This document shows positions 1 through 7,400 of a stretch of 30,499 nt of DNA, piece after piece. The stretch lies in NCBI GenBank assembly GCA_035935465.1, contig DASYXA010000008.1, positions 1 through 30,499 on the forward strand, written 5' to 3'. Both the position numbers and the translations under genes were made by a program. Origin of the DNA: UBA4735 sp035935465 (GTDB taxonomy: Bacteria > Chloroflexota > Limnocylindria > P2-11E). Position 1 is the stretch's first letter. Each line of letters begins with the position of its first letter. The notes below the pieces were generated by a model that made no database searches, had not been told where the DNA came from, and saw nothing but the letters and a program-made list of their open reading frames with translations.

Positions 1-36
1 CTCATCGACGGCGCGCCGACGCGCGTGCCGGCGTGA
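1..36 (+). CDS. C-terminal end of an unidentified upstream gene (partial)
   Basis: An open frame enters from the left edge and ends at TGA 34-36, reading LIDGAPTRVPA. It overlaps the GTG start of hemE in a GTGA junction, the same arrangement as hemE/hemH. It is therefore probably the preceding member of a haem-biosynthesis operon. Eleven residues are too few to identify the product. Confidence 0.45.
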   Translation, partial: LIDGAPTRVPA

Positions 37-1073
37 CCGCGCCGCTGCTGGTCCGGGCCGCCCGCCGCGAGGCCGTGGAGCGCACGCCGGTGTGGTTCAT
101 GCGCCAGGCCGGCCGGTGCCTCGAGGAGTACCGCGCGCTGCGTGAGCGGTACGGCATCTTGGAGATGGCGCGCACGCCCGAGCTGTGCGCCCAGGTGACG
201 CGGATGCCCGTCGACCGGCTCGGCGTCGACGCCGCGGTCCTGTACGCGGACATCATGCTGCCGCTCGACGGCATGGGCGTGCCGTTCCGCATCGAGCCGG
301 AGATCGGACCGATCGTCGAGGCACCCGTGCGCACCGCGGCCGACGTCGCGGGCCTGCGCGTGATCGCGGCAGCGGAGGCGACGCCGTACCTGTTCGAGAC
401 GATCCGCGCGCTGCGCCGCGACCTTCCGACCGGGATCGCGCTCGTCGGCTTCGCCGGCGCGCCGTTCACGCTCGCGAGCTATCTGATCGAGGGGCGCCCG
501 AGCCGCGATCTCGCGCGCACGAAGGCGATGCTGTTCGGCGAGCCCGCGCTCTGGGCGCGGCTCATGGACACGCTCGTCGAGGTGCTGTCGCGCTACCTCC
601 GGGCGCAGGTCGCCGCCGGTGCCGACGTCATCCAGCTCTTCGACTCGTGGGCCGGCGCCCTCGCCCCGGACGACTACGAGCGCGCGGTCCTGCCGTACAC
701 GTCGCGCATCTTCGCCGCGCTCGATGGCCTGGGTGTGCCGCGCATCCACTTCGCGACCGGCAATCCGCTGCTGCTGCCGGCGATGGCCGGAGCGGGCGCC
801 GAAGCGGTGAGCGTCGACTGGCGGGTGCCGCTCGACGAGGCCGCGATGCTCGTCGGTCCGGACATCGCGCTCCAGGGCAACCTCGACCCCGGGATCTGCC
901 TCGCGCCATTCGACGTCGTCGCAGCCGGCGCGCGCGACGTGCTCCGCCGCATGTCCGGGCGGCGCGGCCACATCTTCAATCTCGGGCACGGGGTCCTACC
1001 GCAGACCGAGGCCGACACGCTCGCCCGGCTCGCGGCACTGGTGCGCGAGGAGAGCGCGCTGGTGGCGGCGTGA
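33..1073 (+). CDS. hemE: Uroporphyrinogen decarboxylase
   Basis: A cytoplasmic haem-pathway enzyme that decarboxylates the four acetate side chains of uroporphyrinogen III to give coproporphyrinogen III. At 346 aa it has the normal length for the family. Family landmarks visible in the translation are the N-terminal PVWFMRQAGR (residues 19-28, substrate-carboxylate arginines), the YADI segment with the catalytic aspartate near residue 71, GFAGAPFTLASYL, FDSWAG, and the C-terminal FNLGHGVLPQTE. The GTG start at 33 overlaps the TGA of the preceding frame, and the stop overlaps the GTG of hemH, so translation is probably coupled. One oddity is that the normally tyrosine position right after MRQAGR is Cys29. 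Identification is secure. Confidence 0.97.
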   Translation: MTAPLLVRAARREAVERTPVWFMRQAGRCLEEYRALRERYGILEMARTPELCAQVTRMPVDRLGVDAAVLYADIMLPLDGMGVPFRIEPEIGPIVEAPVRTAADVAGLRVIAAAEATPYLFETIRALRRDLPTGIALVGFAGAPFTLASYLIEGRPSRDLARTKAMLFGEPALWARLMDTLVEVLSRYLRAQVAAGADVIQLFDSWAGALAPDDYERAVLPYTSRIFAALDGLGVPRIHFATGNPLLLPAMAGAGAEAVSVDWRVPLDEAAMLVGPDIALQGNLDPGICLAPFDVVAAGARDVLRRMSGRRGHIFNLGHGVLPQTEADTLARLAALVREESALVAA

Positions 1074-1957
1074 CCACCGGCGTCCTGCTCATGACGTACG
1101 GCGCGCCGCGCGACGACGCGGACCTGCCCGCGTACCTCGCCCGGGTGCGCGGCGGTCGGGTGCCCGACGACGCGCTCGTCGCGGAGATGCGCCGCCGCTA
1201 CGCGCTGATCGGCGGCTCGCCGCTCATCAGGATCACGGAGGCGCAGGCGGCCGCCCTCGAGGTCGTCCTCGGCCCGGACTATCGCGTCCGCGCGGCGATG
1301 CGGTACTCGGAGCCGACGATCGCCGACCGGGCGCGCGACCTCGCGGCTGCGGACGAGGTCATCGGGATCGTGCTGTCGCCGCAGTGGTCGCCGACGTTGA
1401 TGCGCGGGTACGCCGACGCGCTGCGGACCGCGCTGACCCAGCCGGTGCGGATCGCCGGCGCCTGGCATCGCGAGCCGGCATTCGTTGGCGCCCTTGCGGC
1501 ACAGGTGATCGCAGCGCGCGAGCGGCTCGGGCGGCCGCACGTGCTGTTCACCGCGCACAGCCTGCCGAAGCGCGTGTTCGAGTCCGAGCCTGCGTACGTC
1601 GCGCAGCTGCGCGAGACCGGCGAGCTCGTCGCGTCCGCCGCCGGGCTCGATCCGAGTGACTGGACGTGGGCCTACCAGAGCGCCGGCCACACCCAGGAGG
1701 AGTGGCTCCGGCCCGATCTGAAGGAGCTCTTCCCCAACCTCGCCGCGGCCGGGCATCGCGACGTGCTCGTGGCGCCGGTGCAGTTCCTCGCCGATCACCT
1801 CGAGGTGCTGTACGACCTCGATATCGCGGCGGCGGCCGAGGCCACGGCGGCCGGCCTTCGCTACCACCGGGTCCCGATGCCGAACTGCGATCCGGCGTTC
1901 ATCGAGGCGCTCGCCGCGATCGCGCGCAGGGAGGCGGCGCTCACCCTCGCCGGTTGA
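1070..1957 (+). CDS. hemH: Ferrochelatase (proto- or coproporphyrin type not resolved)
   Basis: Inserts Fe2+ into the porphyrin ring at the end of haem synthesis. The frame from GTG 1070 gives 295 aa, slightly short for ferrochelatases but complete. Visible motifs are LLMTYGAP at the N-terminus, LSPQWSP, FTAHSLP with the metal-site histidine (His163), a YQSAGHTQEEWLRPD stretch, and FLADHLEVLYDLD with the conserved glutamate (Glu245). It ends in the family-typical NCDPAFIEAL. No extra cysteine-rich Fe-S tail is seen. The start overlaps the hemE stop (GTGA), giving a hemE-hemH operon. The 3' end overlaps the convergent gene on the other strand by 17 nt. Whether the substrate is protoporphyrin IX or coproporphyrin III cannot be told from motifs alone. 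Confidence 0.95.
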   Translation: MTTGVLLMTYGAPRDDADLPAYLARVRGGRVPDDALVAEMRRRYALIGGSPLIRITEAQAAALEVVLGPDYRVRAAMRYSEPTIADRARDLAAADEVIGIVLSPQWSPTLMRGYADALRTALTQPVRIAGAWHREPAFVGALAAQVIAARERLGRPHVLFTAHSLPKRVFESEPAYVAQLRETGELVASAAGLDPSDWTWAYQSAGHTQEEWLRPDLKELFPNLAAAGHRDVLVAPVQFLADHLEVLYDLDIAAAAEATAAGLRYHRVPMPNCDPAFIEALAAIARREAALTLAG

Positions 1958-2333
1958 AGAACTCCACCGTCCAGCGCCACTCGTTGCCGTCCGTCGCGTT
2001 CCACCAGCTCTTGAGGATCCCGGCCTCGCCGCCGGGCAGGATCACGACCGCGCCGAGGTCCGCGTCGGTCGGCCAGCGATCCTCGCGCAGCACCTGGGTC
2101 CCGCGCCACTCGAGCCGGGTCATCGGGACGTGCGGGCCCTGGCGGCGCAGCCCCTCGCCGCGCGCGAGCACGCGATCGTCGCCCTCGCGCACGGTGACCG
2201 CCAGGACCGGCGGCGCCGAGTGGAGCCACACGACCTCGGTCGGATCGACGCGCGCGCGGGCCACCTCGACGCCTGTCGCGGCGGCCTCCGGGTAGTAGAG
2301 CTCCCAAGTTTGAACGGGCTGGAGCGTCGTCAC
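1941..2333 (-). CDS. Conserved-looking hypothetical protein, about 130 aa
   Basis: Small soluble protein without signal peptide or membrane segment. It is rich in Trp, Glu and Arg, with a C-terminal block PGGEAGILKSWWNATDGNEW that looks strongly constrained. I do not recognise a characterised family. It follows the NUDIX gene by a short gap, so it is the last gene of the minus-strand sugar/NUDIX unit. The start is unusual: a strong Shine-Dalgarno (TAAGGAG, overlapping the NUDIX stop, complement of 2347-2353) lies 13 nt before GTG 2333. It lies only 7 nt before an in-frame ATT at 2339, so an ATT start adding two residues is possible. The stop TGA (1941-1943) lies inside the end of hemH. Confidence 0.75.
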   Translation of the reverse strand: MTTLQPVQTWELYYPEAAATGVEVARARVDPTEVVWLHSAPPVLAVTVREGDDRVLARGEGLRRQGPHVPMTRLEWRGTQVLREDRWPTDADLGAVVILPGGEAGILKSWWNATDGNEWRWTVEFFNRRG

Positions 2334-2350
2334 TTCAATCGAGGTACTCC

Positions 2351-2866
2351 TTACGGCCGGGGCGGCTCGTAGGCGCGCCAGGCGTCGAGACCATACGCCG
2401 CCGAGGGCCACGCGATCTCCTCGAGCGGCGGGAGGTCCGCCTTCGCGAAGAACTTCGCCTCCGACGCCTCATCGGGCGCGACCCGCAGCGTGCCGCCGGT
2501 GATGTGCGCGCGGTAGATCACGACGAGGACCGGGAAGCCCGGGCGCATCCACGTCGCGAGGAGGCCGTCGAGCGCGACGTCGAAGCCGGTCTCCTCCTTC
2601 GTCTCACGAACGGCGGCCAGCTCGGTCGTCTCGTCGTTCTCGACGAGCCCGCCGGGGAGCGCCCAATGGCCGTCGCGCGGGCCGTAGTTGAGGCGCACGA
2701 GGAGCACCGCCCCGTCGCGCTCGACGATCGTGTTCGAGCCGATCTGCACGTGCATGAAGTCGGCGAACCCGCAGACCGGACAGGTCGGCCGGTCCCGGCC
2801 GTCGATGCGTGTGAGGACGAGCGTCGTGCCGTCACGCGGGCAGAACGCGAACGTGCTCGCCGGCAC
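2351..2866 (-). CDS. NUDIX hydrolase with N-terminal zinc-ribbon-like segment
   Basis: Hydrolyses a nucleoside diphosphate linked to another group; the substrate is unknown. The 171-aa product carries a perfect Nudix box GX5EX7REUXEEXGU, running GLVENDE, TTELAAV, RETKEETGF at about residues 74-96. An N-terminal CPRDG plus CPVCGF pair resembles the zinc ribbon of NADH-pyrophosphatase-like NUDIX proteins, but one knuckle has a single Cys, so it is degenerate. The GTG start follows immediately after the TGA of the PGI/PMI gene with no gap, indicating coupling. The sugar-nucleotide genes upstream make a nucleotide-sugar or dinucleotide substrate plausible, but that is inference. Confidence 0.9.
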   Translation of the reverse strand: MPASTFAFCPRDGTTLVLTRIDGRDRPTCPVCGFADFMHVQIGSNTIVERDGAVLLVRLNYGPRDGHWALPGGLVENDETTELAAVRETKEETGFDVALDGLLATWMRPGFPVLVVIYRAHITGGTLRVAPDEASEAKFFAKADLPPLEEIAWPSAAYGLDAWRAYEPPRP

Positions 2867-3934
2867 TCAGGCCTTCGCCAGACGGTCCTTGAGGTAATCG
2901 ATCGACGTCACCGGCGACGGGTCGGCGCCGTTGAGCAGCGCGACGTAGAAGGACACGTAGTCGGTGAAGTAGGTCAGCTGGAGGACCTCGGACAGCATCG
3001 AGCTGCCGGGCATCTCCAGCGTGCGGTTCGGGATCTGCGCGCGATCGAGGAGCTCCTTCGTGACGTCGAACCGCACCTGGTGGCGCGGGTTGTCGCGGCG
3101 GCTGCGCAGGAGCAGGACGACCTGCGCGTCCTTCGCGATGGGCGGGTGCGGGAAGCCGACGACGGCGTTGTGGTTGAGCTCGCTCATGACGTCGTAGTGG
3201 GCCCAGTTCTTCGCGTTCTCGTTCCATTGGTCCTTCACGCGGCGGGCCATGACACCCATCACACCGGCACCGAAGACCACCGGGATCTTCCCGACGAGCT
3301 CGAGGGCCATCTTCTTCGCGTCGTTCGTGCGCGCTCCCTCGTGGACGCGCTCCTCGAGCTTCGCGACGTCGGCGAGCGCCTGGTCGATCTCCGTCCCCAT
3401 GTCGCGCGCGAAGCCGAGCTTCCCGAGCGCGCCGAGCACGAGGGTGAGCGAGTACCCGAGCGCGGCGCGCGGCTGGGCGTGGTAGCCGAACGTGACGAGC
3501 GGGAGGCGCAGGGCCTTCGCCTCGTCGGCAAGCTTGCCGCCGGTCGTGATGGCGAGGACCTTCGCGCCGCGCTTCTTCGCCTCCTCGAACCCCGAGAGCG
3601 TCTCCTCGGTGTTGCCCGAGAACGACGAGGCGATGACGAGCGAGTCGCGGCCGACGTAGCCGGGGATCCCGTAGTCGCGGTGGACGTTGAGCGGGACCTT
3701 CAGCTCGTCCGCGAGCAGCGCGCCGGCGAACTCGCCGCCGATGGCCGACCCGCCCATCCCGAGGATCGTGACGTTGCGCACGTCGCCGTACGCCGGCGGG
3801 AGCGTCGCGCCCTGCACGATCTTCCAGGCGTCCTTGATCTGGAGCGGCAGGTCCTTGATCTTCGTGAGCATGTCGCCGGGATCCGCCTTCTTGATCGCCT
3901 CGACGCTCTCGATCACCGATGCATCCACGTTCAC
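2867..3934 (-). CDS. Bifunctional phosphoglucose/phosphomannose isomerase (SIS-domain type)
   Basis: Interconverts fructose 6-phosphate with glucose 6-phosphate and mannose 6-phosphate. The 355-aa product from GTG 3934 has two SIS subdomains. The first holds ILGMGGSAIGG (about 57-67) and SSFSGNTEET (103-112), the phosphosugar-binding serine/threonine loop. The second holds NENAK (238-242), which contains the catalytic glutamate of the archaeal-type enzyme, and SELNHNAVVG (251-260) with its essential histidine. Length and motifs fit the bifunctional PGI/PMI family rather than classical Pgi (about 550 aa). The frame extends upstream, but GTG 3934 overlaps the phosphohexomutase TGA in a GTGA junction and matches the family N-terminus. 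It supplies mannose 6-phosphate for the mutase encoded just upstream. Confidence 0.95.
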   Translation of the reverse strand: MNVDASVIESVEAIKKADPGDMLTKIKDLPLQIKDAWKIVQGATLPPAYGDVRNVTILGMGGSAIGGEFAGALLADELKVPLNVHRDYGIPGYVGRDSLVIASSFSGNTEETLSGFEEAKKRGAKVLAITTGGKLADEAKALRLPLVTFGYHAQPRAALGYSLTLVLGALGKLGFARDMGTEIDQALADVAKLEERVHEGARTNDAKKMALELVGKIPVVFGAGVMGVMARRVKDQWNENAKNWAHYDVMSELNHNAVVGFPHPPIAKDAQVVLLLRSRRDNPRHQVRFDVTKELLDRAQIPNRTLEMPGSSMLSEVLQLTYFTDYVSFYVALLNGADPSPVTSIDYLKDRLAKA

Positions 3935-5382
3935 TTGGCCTCCCGCACCATCTTCTCGCCCGCATCCAGCAACGGCGCGAGCTCCGCCTGCGACCTGGTC
4001 TCCGCGTACACGCGCACGAGTGGCTCCGTGCCCGACAGCCGCACCAGGAGCCACGAGCCGTCGTCGAGGAAGAGCTTCGTTCCGTCCTTCGTATCCAGCT
4101 GCACGATGCGTGCGACCGCGCGGCCGGCGAGGTCGGATGGCTTCTCGCGGTCGAGCCGATCCATGACCCGCTTCTTCACCTCAGGGTACGCCGCCGCGTC
4201 GAAGTGCAGGTCGCGCCGGAGATAGAACGACGGGCCGGCCATCGCCATGAGCTCACCGATGAGCTGCGACGGCGTCTTCTTGGTCTTCAGCATGAAGTCG
4301 AGGATGAACAGATCCGCGACGATCCCGTCGCGCTCGGGCAGGTGCATCGCGAAGCCGTAGCCGCCCGACTCTTCGCCACCGAACATCGCGCCGGTCTCCT
4401 GCATCTTCGGTCCGATGTACTTGAAGCCGACCGGCACCTCGTAGACCCGCACGCCGAACCGCTCGCCGAGGCGGTCGGCCATCGAGGTCATGTTCACGGT
4501 CTTCACGACCGGTTGCCGGAGGCCGCGGACCTCGATGAGGTACCACATCAGGAGGGCGTAGAGCGTCAGCGTCGTGACGAACGTGCCGTTCTCGTCGCCG
4601 AGGCCGGCGCGGTCCGCGTCGCCGTCGACGGCGAGGCCGACGTCCGCCTTCTCCTGCGGGATCCGCGCGAGGAACTCGTTGATGTTCGGGGGGATCGGCT
4701 CCGGGTTCACGCCGCCGAAGAACGGATTGCGCTCGCTGTGGAGCTCGATGACCTTCGTCTTCCCGCCGCCGAGCAGCCGCGTGAAGTAGCCGCCGGCCGA
4801 TCCGTACAGCGGCTCGCAGACGAGGGTGTATCCCGCGGCCTTGAACGCCTCGAGGTCGAACAGCTTCGCGACGTGCGAGAGGTAGTCCGGAGCGGGATCG
4901 AAGCGATCCAGCAAGCCGGCCTGTTCCGCGTCGTCCAGCTTCCGGCGCTCGATCTGGTCGGGTGTCGTCTCCAGGGGATGGATGAACCCTTCGATCGCCT
5001 TCAGCATGTCCGGGCCGGCCGCCGCGCCGGTCTCGGCCTTCACCTTGAAGCCGTTGTCCATCCAGGGGTTGTGGCTCGCGGTGATGACGATCCCGGCCTT
5101 GGCCTTCTTGCGCATCGTTGCCCACGAGAACGACTGCGTCGGCGACGCCGTCGTCGCGAGATGGACCGGGATGCCGTGCGCGGTGACGACCTCGGCCGCC
5201 GCGTCGGCGAAGAACTCGGACGAGAAGCGGCGGTCGAAGCCGATGACCACGCCGCGCTGCTGCTCGCCGGTGCTCTTCACCCACTCGGCGACGCCGTTCG
5301 CGCACACGCGCACCGCGTCGTAGGTGTACTCCTCGGCGATGCGAGCGCGCCAGCCATCGGTCCCGAAGACGATCTTGGGCAT
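3931..5382 (-). CDS. Phosphoglucomutase/phosphomannomutase (alpha-D-phosphohexomutase)
   Basis: Converts hexose 6-phosphate to hexose 1-phosphate through a phosphoserine enzyme, feeding nucleotide-sugar synthesis. All four family loops are intact in 483 aa: active serine in TASHNP (Ser103), Mg-binding DGDADR (253-258), sugar-binding GEESGG (336-341) and the phosphate-binding RLSGTEP (448-454). The ATG at 5382 has a purine-rich AAGGGGGG about 10 nt upstream, so this gene looks SD-led rather than leaderless. It lies between the GDP-deoxymannose-reductase-like gene and the PGI/PMI gene on the same strand, which points to phosphomannomutase as at least one physiological activity. Confidence 0.95.
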   Translation of the reverse strand: MPKIVFGTDGWRARIAEEYTYDAVRVCANGVAEWVKSTGEQQRGVVIGFDRRFSSEFFADAAAEVVTAHGIPVHLATTASPTQSFSWATMRKKAKAGIVITASHNPWMDNGFKVKAETGAAAGPDMLKAIEGFIHPLETTPDQIERRKLDDAEQAGLLDRFDPAPDYLSHVAKLFDLEAFKAAGYTLVCEPLYGSAGGYFTRLLGGGKTKVIELHSERNPFFGGVNPEPIPPNINEFLARIPQEKADVGLAVDGDADRAGLGDENGTFVTTLTLYALLMWYLIEVRGLRQPVVKTVNMTSMADRLGERFGVRVYEVPVGFKYIGPKMQETGAMFGGEESGGYGFAMHLPERDGIVADLFILDFMLKTKKTPSQLIGELMAMAGPSFYLRRDLHFDAAAYPEVKKRVMDRLDREKPSDLAGRAVARIVQLDTKDGTKLFLDDGSWLLVRLSGTEPLVRVYAETRSQAELAPLLDAGEKMVREAK

Positions 5383-5426
5383 GTGGTGGAAGCCCCCCTT
5401 AGAAGGTGACGATAGGAGCGCAGCGC

Positions 5427-6392
5427 CTAGCGCGCCGGGACGGTCGCGCGCGTGACCGAACGCCAGTGATCGAGCGTGTCCTGCAACGATCGCTCGAGCG
5501 GGATCGTCGGGGCCCAGCCGGTCCGCGCGCGGAAGCGCGACGCGTCGAGCGCGAGCGCGCTCGGGTCGCCGGCGCGCACGCGGTCGGGGTCGAGCTCGGT
5601 GCGGACCGGAATCCGCGCGAGGTGGACGAGCGTGTCGAGGATCCGCTGGACGGTCACCGCCTCGCCGCTGCCGACGTTGTACGTCTCGGTGCGCTCGGGC
5701 GCGAGCGCGATCGCGGCCACATACGCCGCCGCGATGTCGCGCACGTCGAGGAAGTCGCGCCGCGCGTCGAGGCGGCCGTGCCGGATCACCGGATCGGCGA
5801 GCCCGGCCTCGGCTTCGGCGATCTGCTTCGCGAATCCCGACGCCGCGAGGCCCGGATGCTGGCGGGGGCCGTTCGTGTTCGCGGGCCGGAGGATCACCGC
5901 CGGCTGACCGTCGCGATCGCCGAATTCGCGGACGATCGCCTCGGCCGCAGCCTTCGACGCCGCGTACACGTTCGTCGGCCGCAGCGGCGCGTCCTCAGGG
6001 ACCGGGGTGCGCTCGGGGAGGCCGTACACGTCGGCGCTCGATGCGTACACCAGACGCATCCCCGGCTCGAGCGCGGCGAGCAGGTTCGCGGTTCCGACGA
6101 CGTTGGTCTGCACGGTGCCGCCGGCGTCGCGCTGGGCGAGCGCCGGGATGGCCTGGCCGGCGAGGTGCACGACGGCGTCGGGCCGCGCGGCCGCGACGGC
6201 GGCGCGCAGCGCGTCCGCATCGGAGAGATCGGCACGGTGGATGGTGACCCGCGACGCGATCGCTCCGAGGTTCGGGTGCGGTGGCGGCTCGAAGGCGATC
6301 CCGTGGACCTCGAGGCCGTCGGCGAGCAGCCGCTCCGCGAGATGCGAGCCGACGAACCCGGTGATGCCCGTGAGGAGGACGCGCGTCGCCAC
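5427..6392 (-). CDS. NAD-dependent epimerase/dehydratase, GDP-4-dehydro-6-deoxy-D-mannose reductase-like
   Basis: Extended short-chain dehydrogenase, 321 aa. It has the Rossmann GITGFVGSH (glycines 9, 12, 15), SSADVYG (118-124), and the catalytic pair Tyr143/Lys147 in YAASK. The segments FAKQIAEAEAGL and LDARRDFLDVRD (208-219), followed by YNVGSGEAV, resemble the RMD branch, which reduces GDP-4-keto-6-deoxymannose to GDP-D-rhamnose. The usual RPFNHTGPGQ motif is altered here to RPANTNGPRQ, so a related nucleotide-sugar epimerase is the main alternative. Its neighbours, PGI/PMI and phosphomannomutase, support a mannose-derived GDP-sugar. The GTG start is preceded 6 nt upstream by TAGCAT, suggesting a leaderless mRNA. 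Confidence 0.85.
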   Translation of the reverse strand: MATRVLLTGITGFVGSHLAERLLADGLEVHGIAFEPPPHPNLGAIASRVTIHRADLSDADALRAAVAAARPDAVVHLAGQAIPALAQRDAGGTVQTNVVGTANLLAALEPGMRLVYASSADVYGLPERTPVPEDAPLRPTNVYAASKAAAEAIVREFGDRDGQPAVILRPANTNGPRQHPGLAASGFAKQIAEAEAGLADPVIRHGRLDARRDFLDVRDIAAAYVAAIALAPERTETYNVGSGEAVTVQRILDTLVHLARIPVRTELDPDRVRAGDPSALALDASRFRARTGWAPTIPLERSLQDTLDHWRSVTRATVPAR

Positions 6393-6398
6393 GGCCGG

Positions 6399-6404
6399 AT
6401 GCTA
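6399..6404 (-). promoter_or_regulatory. Putative -10 element (TAGCAT) for a leaderless transcript of the epimerase gene
   Basis: On the minus strand TAGCAT is followed by exactly 6 nt (CCGGCC) and then the GTG start at 6392, so the predicted +1 is the start codon itself. No Shine-Dalgarno is present. The same geometry recurs at six other start codons in this window. Confidence 0.5.
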
Positions 6405-6426
6405 GACCGCGCTACGGTACGGCGCG

Positions 6427-7338
6427 GTGCCCGCTCCCCTGCTCACGATCCTCCTCTACGTGACCGTTGCGCTCTGCTGGAGCGGCAGCTGGACCGCGGG
6501 CAAGCTCGGCGTCGGCGCGGTCCCGCCGCTCGAGCTGTCGACGATCCGATTCGCGATCGCCGGGCTGCTGATGCTCGCGATCGCGCGCGCGACCGGCTCG
6601 TCGCTCGGCCTCGTGCGCTGGAAGCTCTTGCTCGTCGCCGCGTTCTTCGGGATCTTCGCGTACAACGCGCTCGTGTTCGTCGGCCTCACCCTCGGCCCGG
6701 CATCCGACGGCGCCGTGCTCGTGCCGACCCTCAACCCGGTGCTCACGGTGTTCATCGCGACCTTCCTCGGTGAACGGCTGACCCGGAACAAGATCGCGGG
6801 CATCGCTTGCGCGACGGTCGGCGCGATCGTGGTGGTCGCGAGCTCGCAGGGCGGCACAGCGGTGTCGTCGCAGCGGCTCGTCGGCGACCTGCTCATGGTC
6901 GGCGGCGCGGCGTGCTGGAGCGTGTACGCGACGCTCGGGGCGATCACGACGCGCTCCGGCTCGCCGCTCGGCGTGACCGCCGTCGCGTGCCTGGCCGGCG
7001 CGGCGATGCTCTTCCCGTTCGGCTTCCTCGAACACGGGTACCGGGACGTGCCCTCGTGGCCGGTCGGCGCGTGGCTCGACATCGCGTACCTCGTGATCTT
7101 CGCGACGATCGTCGGCTTCGTCCTCTTTTATTACGCGGTCCGGCGGTTCGGGGCCGGGCTGGCGTCGATGGTCAGCTACCTGGTGCCGGTGTTCGCGCTC
7201 ATCCAGGCCGTGGTGCTCCTGCACGAGCGGCCGACAGCGCTCGAGCTCGTCGGCGGCGCGATCATCCTGCTCGGCGTGCGCTTGGCGACCTGGCGGGTCG
7301 TGCCGGCCACGCCGCTGGAGGATGCCGCCTCCGCCTAA
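6427..7338 (+). CDS. EamA/DMT-family transporter
   Basis: Integral membrane permease of the drug/metabolite transporter superfamily, 303 aa with about ten hydrophobic helices in two EamA repeats. The first repeat starts with an LLYVTVALCWSGSWTAGKLG helix and ends near GAIVVVASSQGG. The second ends with LHERPTALELVGGAIILLGV, the typical family C-terminal glutamate-containing segment. The substrate is unknown; relatives export amino acids or other metabolites. The GTG start at 6427 is divergent from the epimerase gene with only 34 nt between start codons. A possible -10 (TACGGT, 6413-6418) lies 8 nt before it. The stop TAA lies inside the first copy of an 11-nt repeat. Confidence 0.92.
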   Translation: MPAPLLTILLYVTVALCWSGSWTAGKLGVGAVPPLELSTIRFAIAGLLMLAIARATGSSLGLVRWKLLLVAAFFGIFAYNALVFVGLTLGPASDGAVLVPTLNPVLTVFIATFLGERLTRNKIAGIACATVGAIVVVASSQGGTAVSSQRLVGDLLMVGGAACWSVYATLGAITTRSGSPLGVTAVACLAGAAMLFPFGFLEHGYRDVPSWPVGAWLDIAYLVIFATIVGFVLFYYAVRRFGAGLASMVSYLVPVFALIQAVVLLHERPTALELVGGAIILLGVRLATWRVVPATPLEDAASA

Positions 7339-7368
7339 CTCGTACGGCGAGGGTGGATAACTCGGACG
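7336..7368 (+). repeat. Direct repeat TAACTCGTACG / TAACTCGGACG (22-nt period), putative regulator or sigma-factor site
   Basis: Two near-identical 11-mers lie at 7336-7346 and 7358-7368, one mismatch apart, upstream of the lipoprotein gene starting at 7401. The second copy ends 20 nt before the putative -10 at 7389, that is, in the -35 region. Two further copies occur only in front of another lipoprotein gene (15752-15762 minus strand, 15771-15781 plus strand as TGACTCGTACG). Confidence 0.5.
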
Positions 7369-7388
7369 CGCGTCCGGCACGCCCGACG

Positions 7389-7394
7389 CAGCAT
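7389..7394 (+). promoter_or_regulatory. Putative -10 element (CAGCAT) for a leaderless lipoprotein transcript
   Basis: CAGCAT is followed by 6 nt and GTG 7401. This matches the spacing seen at six other genes and supports GTG 7401 over the alternative GTG at 7353. The hexamer itself is weak. Confidence 0.35.
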
Positions 7395-7400
7395 CAGGTC

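Noticed and set aside
674..1867. Long open frame opposite hemE/hemH, and similar long antisense frames elsewhere (for example 2504-4225 and 22566-24278)
   Set aside because: High-GC codon use opens long antisense frames. Their translations are Arg/Asp/His-rich low-complexity sequence, while the opposite strand encodes clear enzyme families.
6413..6418. TACGGT as a leaderless -10 for the EamA transporter
   Set aside because: The spacing to GTG 6427 is 8 nt, not 6, so it was not counted in the leaderless set. It may still be a promoter with a very short leader.
7353..7400. Lipoprotein translation from GTG 7353
   Set aside because: It would put a polar 16-residue stretch ahead of the signal peptide and read through the second copy of the 11-nt motif.
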